Source: Demequina lutea (GTDB lineage: Bacteria; Actinomycetota; Actinomycetes; Actinomycetales; Demequinaceae). From it: a stretch of 64,000 bases of DNA. Positions 16,452 through 25,261 of this stretch are shown piece after piece. The number at the start of each line of letters is the position of its first letter. Position 1 is the stretch's first letter. Position numbers and translations under genes: made by a program. Under the pieces are notes generated by a model. It had not been told where the DNA came from and made no database searches. It worked only from the letters and a program-made list of their open reading frames with translations. The stretch covers positions 1 to 64,000 of the forward strand of contig NZ_JACBZO010000001.1 in NCBI RefSeq assembly GCF_013409005.1, written 5' to 3'.

Positions 16452-18242
16452 GTGCCTGCGTTCTCTTCGGTTTTGATAGCCAATCGTGGCGAGATCGCCG
16501 TCCGCGTGATCCGTGCTTGCCGCGACGCCTCGCTGAGGTCGATCGCGGTGTATGCGGACCCCGACAGGGACGCGCCCCACGTCGCTCTCGCCGACGAGGC
16601 ATACGCGCTGGGCGGTTCAATCGCCCGCGACACCTACCTGGATATCTCCAAGATCATCGACATCGCGGTGCGCAGCCACGCCGAGGCGATCCACCCCGGC
16701 TATGGCTTCCTGTCGGAGAACGCCGAGTTCGCCCAAGCCGTCATCGATGCCGGCCTCATCTGGATCGGCCCTCCTCCCCACGCGATCAGGTCGCTTGGCG
16801 ACAAGGTGAGTGCTCGCCACATTGCCTTCGCCGCCGGCGCCCCCTTGGTGCCGGGCACCGCAGACCCGGTCGCGAACGCCTCCGAGGTGCTGGCCTTCGC
16901 CGAGGAGCACGGCCTCCCCGTGGCCATCAAGGCCGCCTTTGGCGGCGGCGGGCGTGGGCTCAAGGTCGCGCGCTACCTGGAGGACATCCCCGAACTGTTT
17001 GACTCCGCCACGCGCGAGGCCATCGCGGCCTTCGGCCGCGGCGAGTGCTTCGTTGAGCGGTTCCTCGACAAGCCCAGGCACGTCGAGACGCAGTGCCTCG
17101 CCGACACCCACGGCAACGTCGTCGTCGTCTCGACGCGCGACTGCTCGCTCCAGCGTCGTCACCAGAAGCTGGTCGAGGAGGCGCCTGCGCCGTTCCTGAC
17201 CGACGACCAGAACGCACGCCTGGTCGAGTCGAGCAAGGCGATCCTGGGCGAGGCGGGCTACATCGGCGCGGGAACGTGCGAGTTCCTGGTCGGCACGGAC
17301 GGCACCATCAGCTTCCTTGAGGTCAACACTCGCCTGCAGGTTGAACACCCCGTCACCGAAGAGGTGACCGGAGTGGACCTGGTGCGCGAGCAGTTCCGCA
17401 TCGCGGCCGGCGAGGCGATCTCCGAGCTCAACCCCCAGGTGCGCGGGCACGCCTTCGAGTTCCGCATCAATGGCGAAGACCCGGTCAACGGATTCATGCC
17501 CGCACCCGGACGCGTCTCGACGTTCATCGTTCCGGGAGGCCCCGGCGTGCGCGTCGACGCCGGGGTGCGCCAAGGCGACACGGTCTCTGGCAACTTCGAC
17601 TCGATGGTGGCCAAGCTGATCGTCTGGGGTGCCACCCGGACCGAGGCTCTCGAACGCTCCAGGCGGGCGCTCGAAGAGATGAGAATCGAGGGCATCCCCA
17701 CGGTGCTCCCGTTCCACAGGGCCGTTGTCGACTCCCCCGAATTTGCGGCGGCCGACGGTGTTCTCGGCGTGTATACGACCTGGATCGAGACCGGTTTTGA
17801 GTCCCGGGTCAAGGCGCTCGGGGCGTCGCTCTCCCACGGCGCTCACGCCGATGACGAGTACGGCGCGACCGAACGCGTCGTGGTCGAGGTGGGCGGCAAG
17901 AGGCTCGAGGTCGTGCTCCCCGCGGCTCTCGCCCAGGCAGGCAGGGCACGCGCCCGCGCGGGCGGCCCAGCCAGGCGCACTGCGCGCAAGGGACCCGCCA
18001 CTCGCGCATCTTCGGGCGTCACTCTTGCCTCGCCGATGCAGGGGACGATCGTCAAGGTGGCCGTCGCCGAGGGCGCAGTGGTGGCCGAGGGCGACCTCAT
18101 CGTGGTGCTCGAGGCCATGAAGATGGAGCAACCGCTCACCGCCCACAGGGCCGGCACGGTCTCCAAACTCACCGCGGCATTGGGATCCTCCGTGACCGCA
18201 GGGGCCGCCATTTGCGAGATCCTCGACGAGCTCGCGGAGTAG
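16452..18242 (+). CDS. accA: Acyl-CoA carboxylase alpha subunit (biotin carboxylase plus biotin carrier)
   Basis: Carboxylates its own biotin with ATP and bicarbonate, and works with the AccD/AccE subunits encoded upstream. From GTG 16452 the protein has 596 residues and begins [20 protein letters not shown], the standard biotin carboxylase N-terminus. An in-frame GTG at 16416 would add 12 atypical residues. ATP-grasp motifs include [12 protein letters not shown] and [18 protein letters not shown], and the biotinyl-lysine site EAMKMEQP is near the C-terminus (about residue 555). It is separated from maf by 214 bp that hold a palindromic candidate operator, so it has its own promoter. Confidence 0.94.
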   Translation: MPAFSSVLIANRGEIAVRVIRACRDASLRSIAVYADPDRDAPHVALADEAYALGGSIARDTYLDISKIIDIAVRSHAEAIHPGYGFLSENAEFAQAVIDAGLIWIGPPPHAIRSLGDKVSARHIAFAAGAPLVPGTADPVANASEVLAFAEEHGLPVAIKAAFGGGGRGLKVARYLEDIPELFDSATREAIAAFGRGECFVERFLDKPRHVETQCLADTHGNVVVVSTRDCSLQRRHQKLVEEAPAPFLTDDQNARLVESSKAILGEAGYIGAGTCEFLVGTDGTISFLEVNTRLQVEHPVTEEVTGVDLVREQFRIAAGEAISELNPQVRGHAFEFRINGEDPVNGFMPAPGRVSTFIVPGGPGVRVDAGVRQGDTVSGNFDSMVAKLIVWGATRTEALERSRRALEEMRIEGIPTVLPFHRAVVDSPEFAAADGVLGVYTTWIETGFESRVKALGASLSHGAHADDEYGATERVVVEVGGKRLEVVLPAALAQAGRARARAGGPARRTARKGPATRASSGVTLASPMQGTIVKVAVAEGAVVAEGDLIVVLEAMKMEQPLTAHRAGTVSKLTAALGSSVTAGAAICEILDELAE

Positions 18243-18325
18243 CGTTAGCCCGCTCACTCGAATTACGCAACACCGATGTTGCGAATATTTGACACCGGGC
18301 GTCGCCCTCCCCTAGCCTGACCAAG

Positions 18326-18344
18326 TAAGGGTTGCCTTACTTAG
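18326..18344. promoter_or_regulatory. DtxR/IdeR-like iron box upstream of the FTR1 permease
   Basis: TAAGGGTTGCCTTACTTAG matches the DtxR/IdeR consensus at about 13 of 19 positions and sits inside the inverted repeat AAGTAAGG-GTTG-CCTTACTT (18323-18342). It ends 27 bp before the permease ATG. It is the weakest of the three iron boxes here, but its placement supports it. Confidence 0.7.
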
Positions 18345-18371
18345 CCGGTCACATTCAGTCAGGGAGAGTCC

Positions 18372-19223
18372 ATGCTTGCCAACTACCTCATCGGTCTGCG
18401 AGAGGGCCTTGAGGCGTCGCTCGTCATCGGCATCCTCATCGCGTACATCGTGCGCACGGGCAGGCGCGACCTGCTCGGTGCCGTGTGGATCGGCATTGGC
18501 ATCGCCACCGGGGTCTCTCTCGCTGCGGGAGCCGCGCTGACGCTCGGGCCGCGCGAGCTCAGCTTCACCGCCAAAGAGACCCTCGGCGGGGTGCTCAGCA
18601 TCGCCGCCGTTGGCCTCATCACCTGGATGATCTTCTGGATGGGCAAGACCGCACGCTTCCTGAAGCGGCACCTCGAAGACGGGCTCGAGAAGGCCATCGC
18701 GCTCGGCAAGGGCGCGATCATCGCCATGGCCCTCCTTGCGGTCGGCCGCGAGGGCCTGGAGACGGCACTATTCCTGTGGGCAGGAATCCAGGCCGCGGGA
18801 TCGACATCGGCACCCATCACCGGAGCGGTGCTCGGCCTCGCGACGGCCATCGCCCTCGGCTACCTGATCTATCGCGGCGCGGTGCGCATCAACCTGCGCA
18901 TGTTCTTCCAGTGGACGGGGCTGTTCCTCATCGTGGTCGCCGCGGGCGTCCTCGCCTACGCGATCCACGATCTGCAGGAGGCGGGCGTCCTTCCGGGCTC
19001 AGAGACCCTTGCCTTTGACGTCACCGCCGCGATCCCGCCGGGGTCCTTCGCAGGGACGCTGCTGAAGGGCATCTTCAACTTCTCTCCAGAGAGCACGATC
19101 CTCCAAGTGATCACCTGGGTGTTGTACCTAGTACCTACCTTGTGGCTGTTTTCGAGGATGGCGTTCGCTCGCACTCCCCAGCGAGCCCCCTCGCCGGAAC
19201 TCGCCACCACCACGGCCATCTAG
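18372..19223 (+). CDS. efeU: FTR1-family iron permease (EfeU-like)
   Basis: Seven-TM permease for oxidised iron. The 283-residue protein has the two diagnostic REGLE motifs: LREGLEASLVIG near residue 9 and GREGLETALFLW near 125, each with the acidic residues that bind iron. Length equals typical EfeU. No efeO or efeB gene follows; the next gene is an unrelated membrane protein. The partner proteins must therefore be elsewhere, or the permease acts alone. The iron box directly upstream indicates repression under iron sufficiency. The ATG start has the purine stretch CAGGGAGAG about 5 nt upstream. Confidence 0.9.
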   Translation: MLANYLIGLREGLEASLVIGILIAYIVRTGRRDLLGAVWIGIGIATGVSLAAGAALTLGPRELSFTAKETLGGVLSIAAVGLITWMIFWMGKTARFLKRHLEDGLEKAIALGKGAIIAMALLAVGREGLETALFLWAGIQAAGSTSAPITGAVLGLATAIALGYLIYRGAVRINLRMFFQWTGLFLIVVAAGVLAYAIHDLQEAGVLPGSETLAFDVTAAIPPGSFAGTLLKGIFNFSPESTILQVITWVLYLVPTLWLFSRMAFARTPQRAPSPELATTTAI

Positions 19224-19262
19224 CCGCCGCGACCTCCGCCGCACCGCCCTTAGGATCGCCCT

Positions 19263-19868
19263 ATGACCACCGCGATTCGTACCTGGCGTGTGCTCGGCGC
19301 GGCCCTGATCATCGCCGCCCTCGTCGCGAACGTCGTCAGGCACCTCCACCTGGGCGACTTCGCGTTCTTTGACACGCTCGGCTACTTCTCGCAACAGAGC
19401 AACATCCTCGCCGCGATCCTGCTGCTTGTTGTGGTCGGGTACACCGGCAGGCCCCGCCCCCTGTGGCTCGAATACGCCCGCGCGAGCGTCACGATGTACC
19501 TCGTCATCGTCACCGTCGTGTTCTGGACCCTCCTGGGCGGCTTCGAGCCCGGCGACCCGTACCGGTGGTCGACGCTGACGATGCACGGCATCTCGTGCGT
19601 GATCTTGCTCGCCGACTGGCTACTCGAGGGCCCCCGGAAGATGCACCCCATCAGGCGCGCCTGGGTGGTCTTGCCATATGCCGTGGTGTGGATCGCGGTC
19701 GCCATCGTCCGGGGCGCGACCGACGGGTGGATTCCGTACCCCTTCATGGATCCCAAGGACGGGTACGCGCCGGTAGTGATCGTCGTGGGGGGCATCGTCG
19801 TCGTCGGTTTGGCGATTGGGGCGGTCCTGTTCCGCCTGACGCGCTGGCGCGTCGTCACCGCCCTCTAA
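19263..19868 (+). CDS. Pr6Pr-type six-TM membrane protein
   Basis: 201 residues with six hydrophobic segments and the motif GYFSQQSNILAAILL near residue 40, which resembles the YFTxQSN signature of the Pr6Pr membrane family common in actinobacteria. MHGISCVILLADWLLEGP in the middle and IPYPFMDP later also fit. The function of the family is unknown. It lies 39 nt after the iron permease and 4 nt before azlC, so it could be transcribed with either. The start is ATG 19263, which lacks a strong Shine-Dalgarno sequence. Confidence 0.78.
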   Translation: MTTAIRTWRVLGAALIIAALVANVVRHLHLGDFAFFDTLGYFSQQSNILAAILLLVVVGYTGRPRPLWLEYARASVTMYLVIVTVVFWTLLGGFEPGDPYRWSTLTMHGISCVILLADWLLEGPRKMHPIRRAWVVLPYAVVWIAVAIVRGATDGWIPYPFMDPKDGYAPVVIVVGGIVVVGLAIGAVLFRLTRWRVVTAL

Positions 19869-19872
19869 CATC

Positions 19873-20622
19873 GTGAGCATGACCTCCCGCGCCGCCTTCG
19901 CCGATGGCGTGCGCGACGTCGCGGGGCTCGTTCCCGGCGTCACGGTGTTCGGGCTCTCGTTCGGCGCACTCGTGCGGGCGCGGGGCATCGACCCGATCGC
20001 CGGCGCCGCGAGCTCGCTCATCGTGGGCGCGGGAGCGGGCCAGACCGCGGCCGTCGAGGTCTTCGCGGTCGGGGGTGCGGTCGCCATCGCCGTGCTGTCC
20101 GCGCTGATCGTCAATGCGCGCTTCGCGCTGTACTCCGCCGCGCTTGCACCCATGTTTGGCCGGTTCACGCCCGCCTGGCGCTGGGGGCTCGCGTACTTCG
20201 TCGCCGACCAGACGGTCGGCCTGTACGTGCGCGGCCAGGAGCGTTGGAAGACGCCCGCGCTGCAGCAGTACTACATGCTCGGGGTCACGCTGCCAATGCG
20301 GACCGGGTGGGCGGGCGGAACCGTCGCGGGGATCCTGCTCGGGCCGGTGGTGCCGGGCGCGTGGCAGGTGGGGTTCATCGTCCCGCTAATGTTCATCGCG
20401 CTCGCCATTCCCGGGATCCGCGGCCTTCCCGAACTCGTCGCAGCGGTCACGGGAGTCGTTGCGGTCGCCTCGCTCAAGGACCTGCCGCTCGGGCTCAACA
20501 TCGTCACGGCCGCGCTGCTCGGGATGACGGCCGGCTTGCTCGTACACAGGCGCACGTCGGATGATCGCCCGTCGCGGCGCAGCGCGACCGAGCCCACGGC
20601 GGATACGGCGGACTCGGCATGA
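19873..20622 (+). CDS. azlC: AzlC-family branched-chain amino acid exporter, large subunit
   Basis: 249-residue membrane protein that, with AzlD, exports branched-chain amino acids or methionine (BrnF/BrnE type). The family pattern is clear: an N-terminal FADGVRDVAGLVPGVTVFGLSFGAL region, LIVNARFALYSAAL and YFVADQTVGLYV. About seven hydrophobic segments are present, followed by a polar tail of about 25 residues. The start is GTG 19873, or ATG 19879 two codons later. Its stop overlaps the azlD ATG by 4 nt. Confidence 0.88.
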   Translation: MSMTSRAAFADGVRDVAGLVPGVTVFGLSFGALVRARGIDPIAGAASSLIVGAGAGQTAAVEVFAVGGAVAIAVLSALIVNARFALYSAALAPMFGRFTPAWRWGLAYFVADQTVGLYVRGQERWKTPALQQYYMLGVTLPMRTGWAGGTVAGILLGPVVPGAWQVGFIVPLMFIALAIPGIRGLPELVAAVTGVVAVASLKDLPLGLNIVTAALLGMTAGLLVHRRTSDDRPSRRSATEPTADTADSA

Positions 20623-20933
20623 GAATCTGGATCGTGGTCGTCCTCGCGGGGATCGGCACCTACCTCATTCGCGCCTCCGGCATCTTGATCTTCCAAAACG
20701 AGGACCGCATTCCGCCGCTGGTCCGTCGCGCCCTGCGGATGATCGGCCCGGCGACCATGGGGGCGATCGTCGGCAACGCCCTGTTCCTCGACCAGGGCGC
20801 ATGGCGACCGTTCGGCGCCTGGCACATCGCGGCCTTGGTCGCGGTTGCTGCCGCCGTGTGGAAGCGCAACCTCGCCCTGACGATGCTCGCGGGCGCCGCC
20901 GCGTTCGCCGTGCTGCTGCTCACCGTCTACTAG
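20619..20933 (+). CDS. azlD: AzlD-family branched-chain amino acid exporter, small subunit
   Basis: 104-residue partner of AzlC with four hydrophobic segments. It begins MRIWIVVVLAGIGTYLIRAS, the AzlD/BrnE N-terminal pattern with the conserved TYLIRAS, and has LRMIGPATMGAIVGNALF in the middle. The start overlaps the azlC stop (ATGA). Together the pair would form a complete amino acid efflux system. No Lrp gene is adjacent; the only Lrp-type gene in the window is next to alanine dehydrogenase. Confidence 0.87.
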   Translation: MRIWIVVVLAGIGTYLIRASGILIFQNEDRIPPLVRRALRMIGPATMGAIVGNALFLDQGAWRPFGAWHIAALVAVAAAVWKRNLALTMLAGAAAFAVLLLTVY

Positions 20934-21008
20934 CCTGGCGGGTCGCAAAGCGGCCAGCACAATGTGCGGAACCTATCTGTGCGATTGTGGAAGTAGTCGT
21001 ACTCTTTA

Positions 21009-21899
21009 CTGATCGACGCCACAGCCGCCGCCTTCGCACTCCTCTTGGGTGCGGTGGCGGCATTCAACCCATGCGGATTTGCGCTGCTGCCCGCCTACAT
21101 CGCCGTGATCGTCACCGGCACGGCCGACGGCGACACCACCCGGCTCATGGCCCTCCGCAGGGCCATCGTGTTTGGACTCGCCATGACGGCCGGATTCGTG
21201 GCCGTGTTCGCGGCCTTCGGGCTCGTCTTCGTGGGAATCAACTCAGCGCTGCAGGGGTACGTCCTTCCGTACATGCCGTACGTCACGATGGCTCTGGGCG
21301 TGGTCCTCGTGGCGCTGGGAATCACCATGGTCCTCGGTCACGAGGCGCGGGTTCCTGGCCTCAGGATGACGCCCGCCGCTCTCACAGGACGCGCCCCCGG
21401 GCGGGCCGCATGGTCACAAGTCTTGTACGGGGTGTCCTTCGCCTTCGCCTCTCTGTCGTGCACCATCGGCCCATTCTTCGCGGTCGTCACTCAGGCTCTT
21501 GACGCGCGGAATGTGATCGGCACCGTGAGCCCTTTCGTCATCTACGGCGCCGGCATGGGAACGTCCGTGGTGCTCGTGTCCATTGCGGCCGCGTTTGCGG
21601 GGACCGCCGTCGGCCGGGCCCTACGAATGCGCACGGGGCTGATCATGCGCATCGGCGGCACCCTCATGACGGTGTCGGGACTGTATGTGGTGCTCTACGG
21701 CCTCGCCGAGGTGCTCCAACTACATGGAATCAGCGCTCTTGAGTCGGTGCTGTTCACCACGTCTGGCTGGCAGGGTGACATTACCAATGCCATTCGCGGC
21801 TGGGGAACGACCGTGCTGGTAATCCTCCTTGCCGCCACGGTGGCCTTCGGGTCGTGGGTATTCGTGGCATCGAGCAGGCAGATTCGGGCCAAGCATTAG
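21009..21899 (+). CDS. ccdA: CcdA-like cytochrome c biogenesis / thiol-disulfide transmembrane protein
   Basis: Six-TM protein that passes electrons from cytoplasmic thioredoxin to extracytoplasmic thiol proteins. Redox cysteines are visible in FNPCGFALLPAY and SLSCTIGPFFAV. The start is uncertain: a TAG closes the frame at 20994-20996, and no ATG, GTG or TTG occurs until a TTG at 21045, which would remove most of TM1. Reading from CTG 21009 gives the N-terminus LIDATAAAFALLLGAV, as expected for the family, with GGAAG at 20989-20993 as a distant Shine-Dalgarno sequence. The gene converges on the TlpA-like lipoprotein gene (26 nt apart), its likely redox client. Upstream lies azlD. Confidence 0.82.
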   Translation: MIDATAAAFALLLGAVAAFNPCGFALLPAYIAVIVTGTADGDTTRLMALRRAIVFGLAMTAGFVAVFAAFGLVFVGINSALQGYVLPYMPYVTMALGVVLVALGITMVLGHEARVPGLRMTPAALTGRAPGRAAWSQVLYGVSFAFASLSCTIGPFFAVVTQALDARNVIGTVSPFVIYGAGMGTSVVLVSIAAAFAGTAVGRALRMRTGLIMRIGGTLMTVSGLYVVLYGLAEVLQLHGISALESVLFTTSGWQGDITNAIRGWGTTVLVILLAATVAFGSWVFVASSRQIRAKH

Positions 21900-21925
21900 C
21901 TGCCGGCGCGCTGGCTGTGAACCTG

Positions 21926-22522
21926 CTACGCCTGGCCGAGCCATGCCACCTTGTCGATGATGTCGTACTTGCCGTAGCCGCCCTCGTAGGTCAGCGACAT
22001 TCCATCGTGTTTGATGAGCACCATCGTGGGCTGCCCGACGACGCCGAAGTCCTTCCAGATGTGGCCATCTTGGTCATAGATGCTGGGGAACCCGTCGATG
22101 CCGGGGTGGTCCGCGATGAAGGTCTTCGACTCGGCGACGCTCGACTCGCCCGCCACGCCAAGCACGGTCACACCGGGTGGGAAGCTGGGCATCGCATTCA
22201 CCATCGCGCCCGCCTCCGCGTTGCAGACGGGGCACCATGACGCCCAGAACCACATCACCACGTCCTTTCCGATCAGCGTCGTTCCGTCGACAGGCTTTCC
22301 GGTCACGAGGTCCGTCGCCATGAACTTGAAGATGTCTGGTGCGCTTGGGTCCGCCCATTTCTGCTCGGCGCCTGCTGCGGCGGACGCCATGGCGGCCCCC
22401 TGACCGGAACCGGCTGCGGCCGCGTTCGACATCGTGACGGTGTCCGGCGCAGCGGCAGAGCAGGCCGCGAGGGTCAGGGCGGTGGCAATGGCCATGGCGA
22501 AGATGGGGATAATTCTCTTCAT
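21926..22522 (-). CDS. TlpA-like thioredoxin-fold lipoprotein
   Basis: Extracytoplasmic thiol-disulfide oxidoreductase of 198 residues. The N-terminus is a lipoprotein signal (KRIIPIFAMAIATALTLAAC, lipobox LAAC with Cys21), followed by an Ala/Ser-rich linker. The thioredoxin fold has FWASWCPVCNAEAGAM near residue 92 (CPVC active site) and the cis-Pro motif GVVGQPTMVLI near 165. It is convergent with the CcdA-like gene, which would keep its active site reduced. Such pairs serve cytochrome c maturation or repair of oxidised secreted proteins; which one applies here cannot be told. Confidence 0.9.
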   Translation of the reverse strand: MKRIIPIFAMAIATALTLAACSAAAPDTVTMSNAAAAGSGQGAAMASAAAGAEQKWADPSAPDIFKFMATDLVTGKPVDGTTLIGKDVVMWFWASWCPVCNAEAGAMVNAMPSFPPGVTVLGVAGESSVAESKTFIADHPGIDGFPSIYDQDGHIWKDFGVVGQPTMVLIKHDGMSLTYEGGYGKYDIIDKVAWLGQA

Positions 22523-22677
22523 GACGACCTCCGAGGTCAGCCTAAGGACTCTCGCCTCACAGCGCTAGATGCCACAGGGTGTGAAGAGTGCAGTGCGGAG
22601 CGTGCCGCTCACGTGAATTCGGAGCCGTCCCCGCAGCGGATGGCTGTGTGGACCGCCGATAAATCGCCGGACTCGCC

Positions 22678-24039
22678 TTACAGATCCGCCGCCATGTCGG
22701 CGAAGTGCGCGTAGTCCTTCTTGAAGGCGACCGCGATCGTGTCGGTGGGTCCCGAGCGGTGCTTGGCGATGATGAAGTCCGCCTCGCCCGGTCGGTTGTC
22801 GCGGTCGTAGGCGTCGTCGCGGTGAAGCAGGATCACGATGTCGGCGTCCTGCTCGATCGCGCCGGACTCACGCATGTCGGAGAGCATGGGGCGCTTCTCG
22901 GTGCGCTGCTCTGCTCCGCGGTTCAGCTGCGAGATCGCGATGACGGGCACCTGGATCTCCTTGGCGAGCAGTTTGAGCGCGCGGGAGAACTCGGAAACCT
23001 CTTGCTGGCGGGACTCGACCTTGCGGCCGGAGCTCATCAGCTGGAGGTAGTCCACGATGACCAGGCTGAGATCGTGCTGCTGCTTGAGGCGCCTGCACTT
23101 GGCGCGGATCTCCATGAGCGACATGTTGGGGCTGTCGTCGATGAACAGTGGCGCCTTCGCGATGCGGGCGGCGGTGGAGGCGAGCCTCTCCCAGTCGTTG
23201 GGGCCCATCGGGCCCTTGGTGAGCTTGGAGAGCTTCACGCCCGCCTCTGCGGCGAGCATGCGCTTGGTGATCTCCTCTCGGCTCATTTCGAGCGAGAAGA
23301 TGACCGAGGCCTTGCCGTGGGCGATGGAGGCGGAGCGCGCGATGTCGAGGCCGAGCGTCGACTTGCCGATGGCGGGGCGCGCTGCGAGGACGATCATCTG
23401 GCCGGCCTGGAAGCCACCGGTGAGCTCGTCGAGCTGCCGGAACCCGGTGGGGATGCCGAGCATCTGACCGTCGCGGCTCGACGCCGCGTCGATCTCTTCG
23501 AGCGTGCGCTCCATGACGTCGCCGATGGGCAGGAAGTCCTCGGAGTTGCGCCGTTCGGTGACCGCGAAGATCTCGGATTGCGCGCTGTCAACGACCTCGT
23601 CTACCTCGGTGCCGTCGGCGTCGTAGCCCATGTTGGCAATGCGGGTGCCCGCCTCGACCAACTTGCGCAAAATCGACTGCTCGCGCACCAAGCGGGCGTA
23701 GTAGCCGGCCGATGCCGCGGAGGGCACGATCGAGATGAGCGTGTGGAGGTACTCGGCCCCGCCGATGCGGGCGAGGTTGCCCGCGCGCTGCAACTCGGAG
23801 CCAACGGTCAGCGCGTCGACAGGATCGCCCGAGTTGTAGAGCTTGGTCGCGGTGTCGAACACCATCTCGTGAGCGGGCCTATAGAAGTCGTTGGCCCTGA
23901 CCACCTCGATGACATCGGCCATCGCGTCCTTGGAGAGCATCATCGCGCCGAGGACCGACTGCTCCGCCTCGACATTCTGGGGCGGCGTGCGGTCCAGGGT
24001 GCGCGGCGAGTACGCAACCTCGAGCTCATCAATTGACAC
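22678..24039 (-). CDS. dnaB: Replicative DNA helicase
   Basis: Hexameric 5'-3' helicase of the replication fork. The 453-residue protein begins at GTG 24039 and shows the DnaB N-terminal domain (PPQNVEAEQSVLGAMML), Walker A ARPAIGKSTLGLD near 220, Walker B LSLVIVDYLQLM near 325 and the C-terminal SQLNRGAEQRTEKRPMLSDMRESGAIEQ region. There is no intein insertion in the P-loop, unlike several actinobacterial DnaB proteins. It lies downstream of rpsF-ssb-rpsR-rplI on the same strand but is separated by a strong terminator and about 490 bp, so it has its own promoter region, which contains a perfect DnaA box. Confidence 0.97.
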   Translation of the reverse strand: MSIDELEVAYSPRTLDRTPPQNVEAEQSVLGAMMLSKDAMADVIEVVRANDFYRPAHEMVFDTATKLYNSGDPVDALTVGSELQRAGNLARIGGAEYLHTLISIVPSAASAGYYARLVREQSILRKLVEAGTRIANMGYDADGTEVDEVVDSAQSEIFAVTERRNSEDFLPIGDVMERTLEEIDAASSRDGQMLGIPTGFRQLDELTGGFQAGQMIVLAARPAIGKSTLGLDIARSASIAHGKASVIFSLEMSREEITKRMLAAEAGVKLSKLTKGPMGPNDWERLASTAARIAKAPLFIDDSPNMSLMEIRAKCRRLKQQHDLSLVIVDYLQLMSSGRKVESRQQEVSEFSRALKLLAKEIQVPVIAISQLNRGAEQRTEKRPMLSDMRESGAIEQDADIVILLHRDDAYDRDNRPGEADFIIAKHRSGPTDTIAVAFKKDYAHFADMAADL

Positions 24040-24473
24040 GCCCGCTACCCCTCTTTCGCATTGTTGCCGGGACCCGCACCCCCATACCGCGAGTCTCCCA
24101 CCCGGCTCTGACAGGCAACTCTAGGGAGCGCCGGAGTTGCCCACAAACGCTGGACGGTGGACGGTCAGTGGACGGTCTGTGTACACACACGGCGGGGGGT
24201 GGGGACAGGAGGGCACAAACCTGTGGAGAGCCATGCCGATCACAACCCCGGATTGCGCCAAAATCTCTATCTATCAGCCCAGTTGACGTGTCCCCCGCTG
24301 TGGATAACTCGGGGGACAAACTTATCGGCGTGTTGCGTGTGGGCGTGTCGAGCACGGCCGACGGCGCGTTGCGGCGGTCTTCGAGAACGCTCCTCGCGCG
24401 GTGCCACCAGGTCTGGGGATAGCGCCTCGGCGAGTCGTCAACGACGCGCCGCAGGGACCCGGGAAATGACAAA
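24040..24473. other. Long dnaB upstream region
   Basis: About 430 bp without a convincing gene. It includes three TGGACGG units (24151-24175), a stem-loop displaying a DnaA box (24290-24317) and several TGTGGA/CCACA words. A 147-codon frame covers it on the minus strand, but its composition is non-coding. I read it as the dnaB promoter and leader. Confidence 0.45.
24290..24317. promoter_or_regulatory. Perfect DnaA box inside an 8-bp-arm inverted repeat upstream of dnaB
   Basis: TGTGGATAA at 24299-24307 is the complement of the consensus DnaA box TTATCCACA. It is enclosed by perfect arms GTCCCCCG (24290-24297) and CGGGGGAC (24310-24317). The site lies about 260 bp before the dnaB start, so DnaA could regulate dnaB. 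This is inference from sequence only. Confidence 0.5.
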
Positions 24474-24522
24474 GCCTCGGCGCCGGGCCCGCCCCACGAA
24501 GGGGCTGGGCCGACGCCGAGGC
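24474..24522 (-). terminator. Intrinsic terminator of the rpsF-ssb-rpsR-rplI operon
   Basis: A long GC-rich stem (arms beginning GCCTCGGCG and closing CGCCGAGGC, with inner pairing of GCCCC and GGGGC around ACGAA) starts 12 nt after the rplI stop. Reading on the minus strand it is followed by TTTGTCATTT. This is a classical rho-independent terminator. Confidence 0.88.
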
Positions 24523-24533
24523 GTATGTCGTAT

Positions 24534-24980
24534 TTAGCTGGCGGCGACGACGTGGACGTCGACGGTAGCCGTCACGTCCCCGTGTAGCGACACCTTGACC
24601 TGGTATTCACCCAGGGCCTTGATGGGCGAAGCGACGTGGATACGACGCTTGTCCACCTTGGCGCGCGCACCGATCGCATCGGCGATGTCGCCGGTGCTCA
24701 CGGCGCCAAACAGGCGTCCACTCTCGCCGGCCTTGACCGTCACGACCACGGGGTTGGCCTGGAGCGCGTCGCGCGCAGCCTGGGCCTCCTCGATGGTCGC
24801 GAGCTCACGGCCGCGCTGAGCCTTGCGCATCGCCTCGATGGACGTTTCGGCACCAGTCGACCACGGGGTGGCCAGCTTGCGGGGCACGAGGAAGTGGTTG
24901 GCGTAGCCGTCCTTAACAACGACGACGTCGCCTGCAACACCAAGTCCGTGGACCTCATGCGTGAGGATGATCTTCGACAT
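24534..24980 (-). CDS. rplI: Large ribosomal subunit protein bL9
   Basis: 148-residue ribosomal protein that binds 23S rRNA near the L1 stalk base. It begins MSKIILTHEVHGLGVAGDVV with the typical GYANHFLVPRKLA that follows, a central connecting helix (RKAQRGRELATIEEAQAARDAL) and a C-terminal domain (GRLFGAVSTGDIADAI). The start ATG 24980 has GGGGGA upstream. It is last in the rpsF-ssb-rpsR-rplI operon, 13 nt after rpsR and immediately before the operon terminator. Confidence 0.97.
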   Translation of the reverse strand: MSKIILTHEVHGLGVAGDVVVVKDGYANHFLVPRKLATPWSTGAETSIEAMRKAQRGRELATIEEAQAARDALQANPVVVTVKAGESGRLFGAVSTGDIADAIGARAKVDKRRIHVASPIKALGEYQVKVSLHGDVTATVDVHVVAAS

Positions 24981-24993
24981 ATCTCAGTCCCCC

Positions 24994-25230
24994 TTAACGG
25001 CCGGAACCGGCATAGGGAAGCAGCGCGAGTTCGCGAGCAACCTTGACGGCGCGCGCGATCTGACGCTGTTCCTGGACGGTCACACCCGTGACGCGGCGCG
25101 AACGGATCTTCCCGCGGTCAGAGATGAACTTGCGGAGCAGGGGGGTGTCCTTGTAGTCGACCTTCGTGACCTTGGCGGCCTTAAGAGGGTTGACCTTCTT
25201 ACGCGGCTTGCGCGTGTCGATCTTTGCCAT
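24994..25230 (-). CDS. rpsR: Small ribosomal subunit protein bS18
   Basis: 78-residue ribosomal protein that pairs with bS6 in the 30S platform. The core [19 protein letters not shown] and [24 protein letters not shown] is conserved. It has no cysteine, so it is the zinc-independent (C-) form. The position between ssb and rplI is the standard one for the main S18 gene. Translation starts at ATG 25230 behind AAGGAAAG. Confidence 0.97.
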   Translation of the reverse strand: MAKIDTRKPRKKVNPLKAAKVTKVDYKDTPLLRKFISDRGKIRSRRVTGVTVQEQRQIARAVKVARELALLPYAGSGR

Positions 25231-25261
25231 TGCTGTCTTTCCTTACATCAAGAAGAGCTAT

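Noticed and set aside
20561-21502. 313-codon plus-strand frame across azlD and the CcdA-like gene
   Set aside because: It overlaps two genes with clear family motifs in other frames and is Arg/His-rich. Treated as a shadow.
24151-24175. Triple TGGACGG as an iteron-like array
   Set aside because: Only three short units with uneven spacing (7 and 11 bp). Too little to support an origin or operator.
24029-24472. 147-codon minus-strand frame in the dnaB upstream region
   Set aside because: Composition is Arg/Pro/Ser-rich without any motif, there is no ribosome-binding site, and it overlaps the dnaB start. Read as non-coding leader and promoter DNA.
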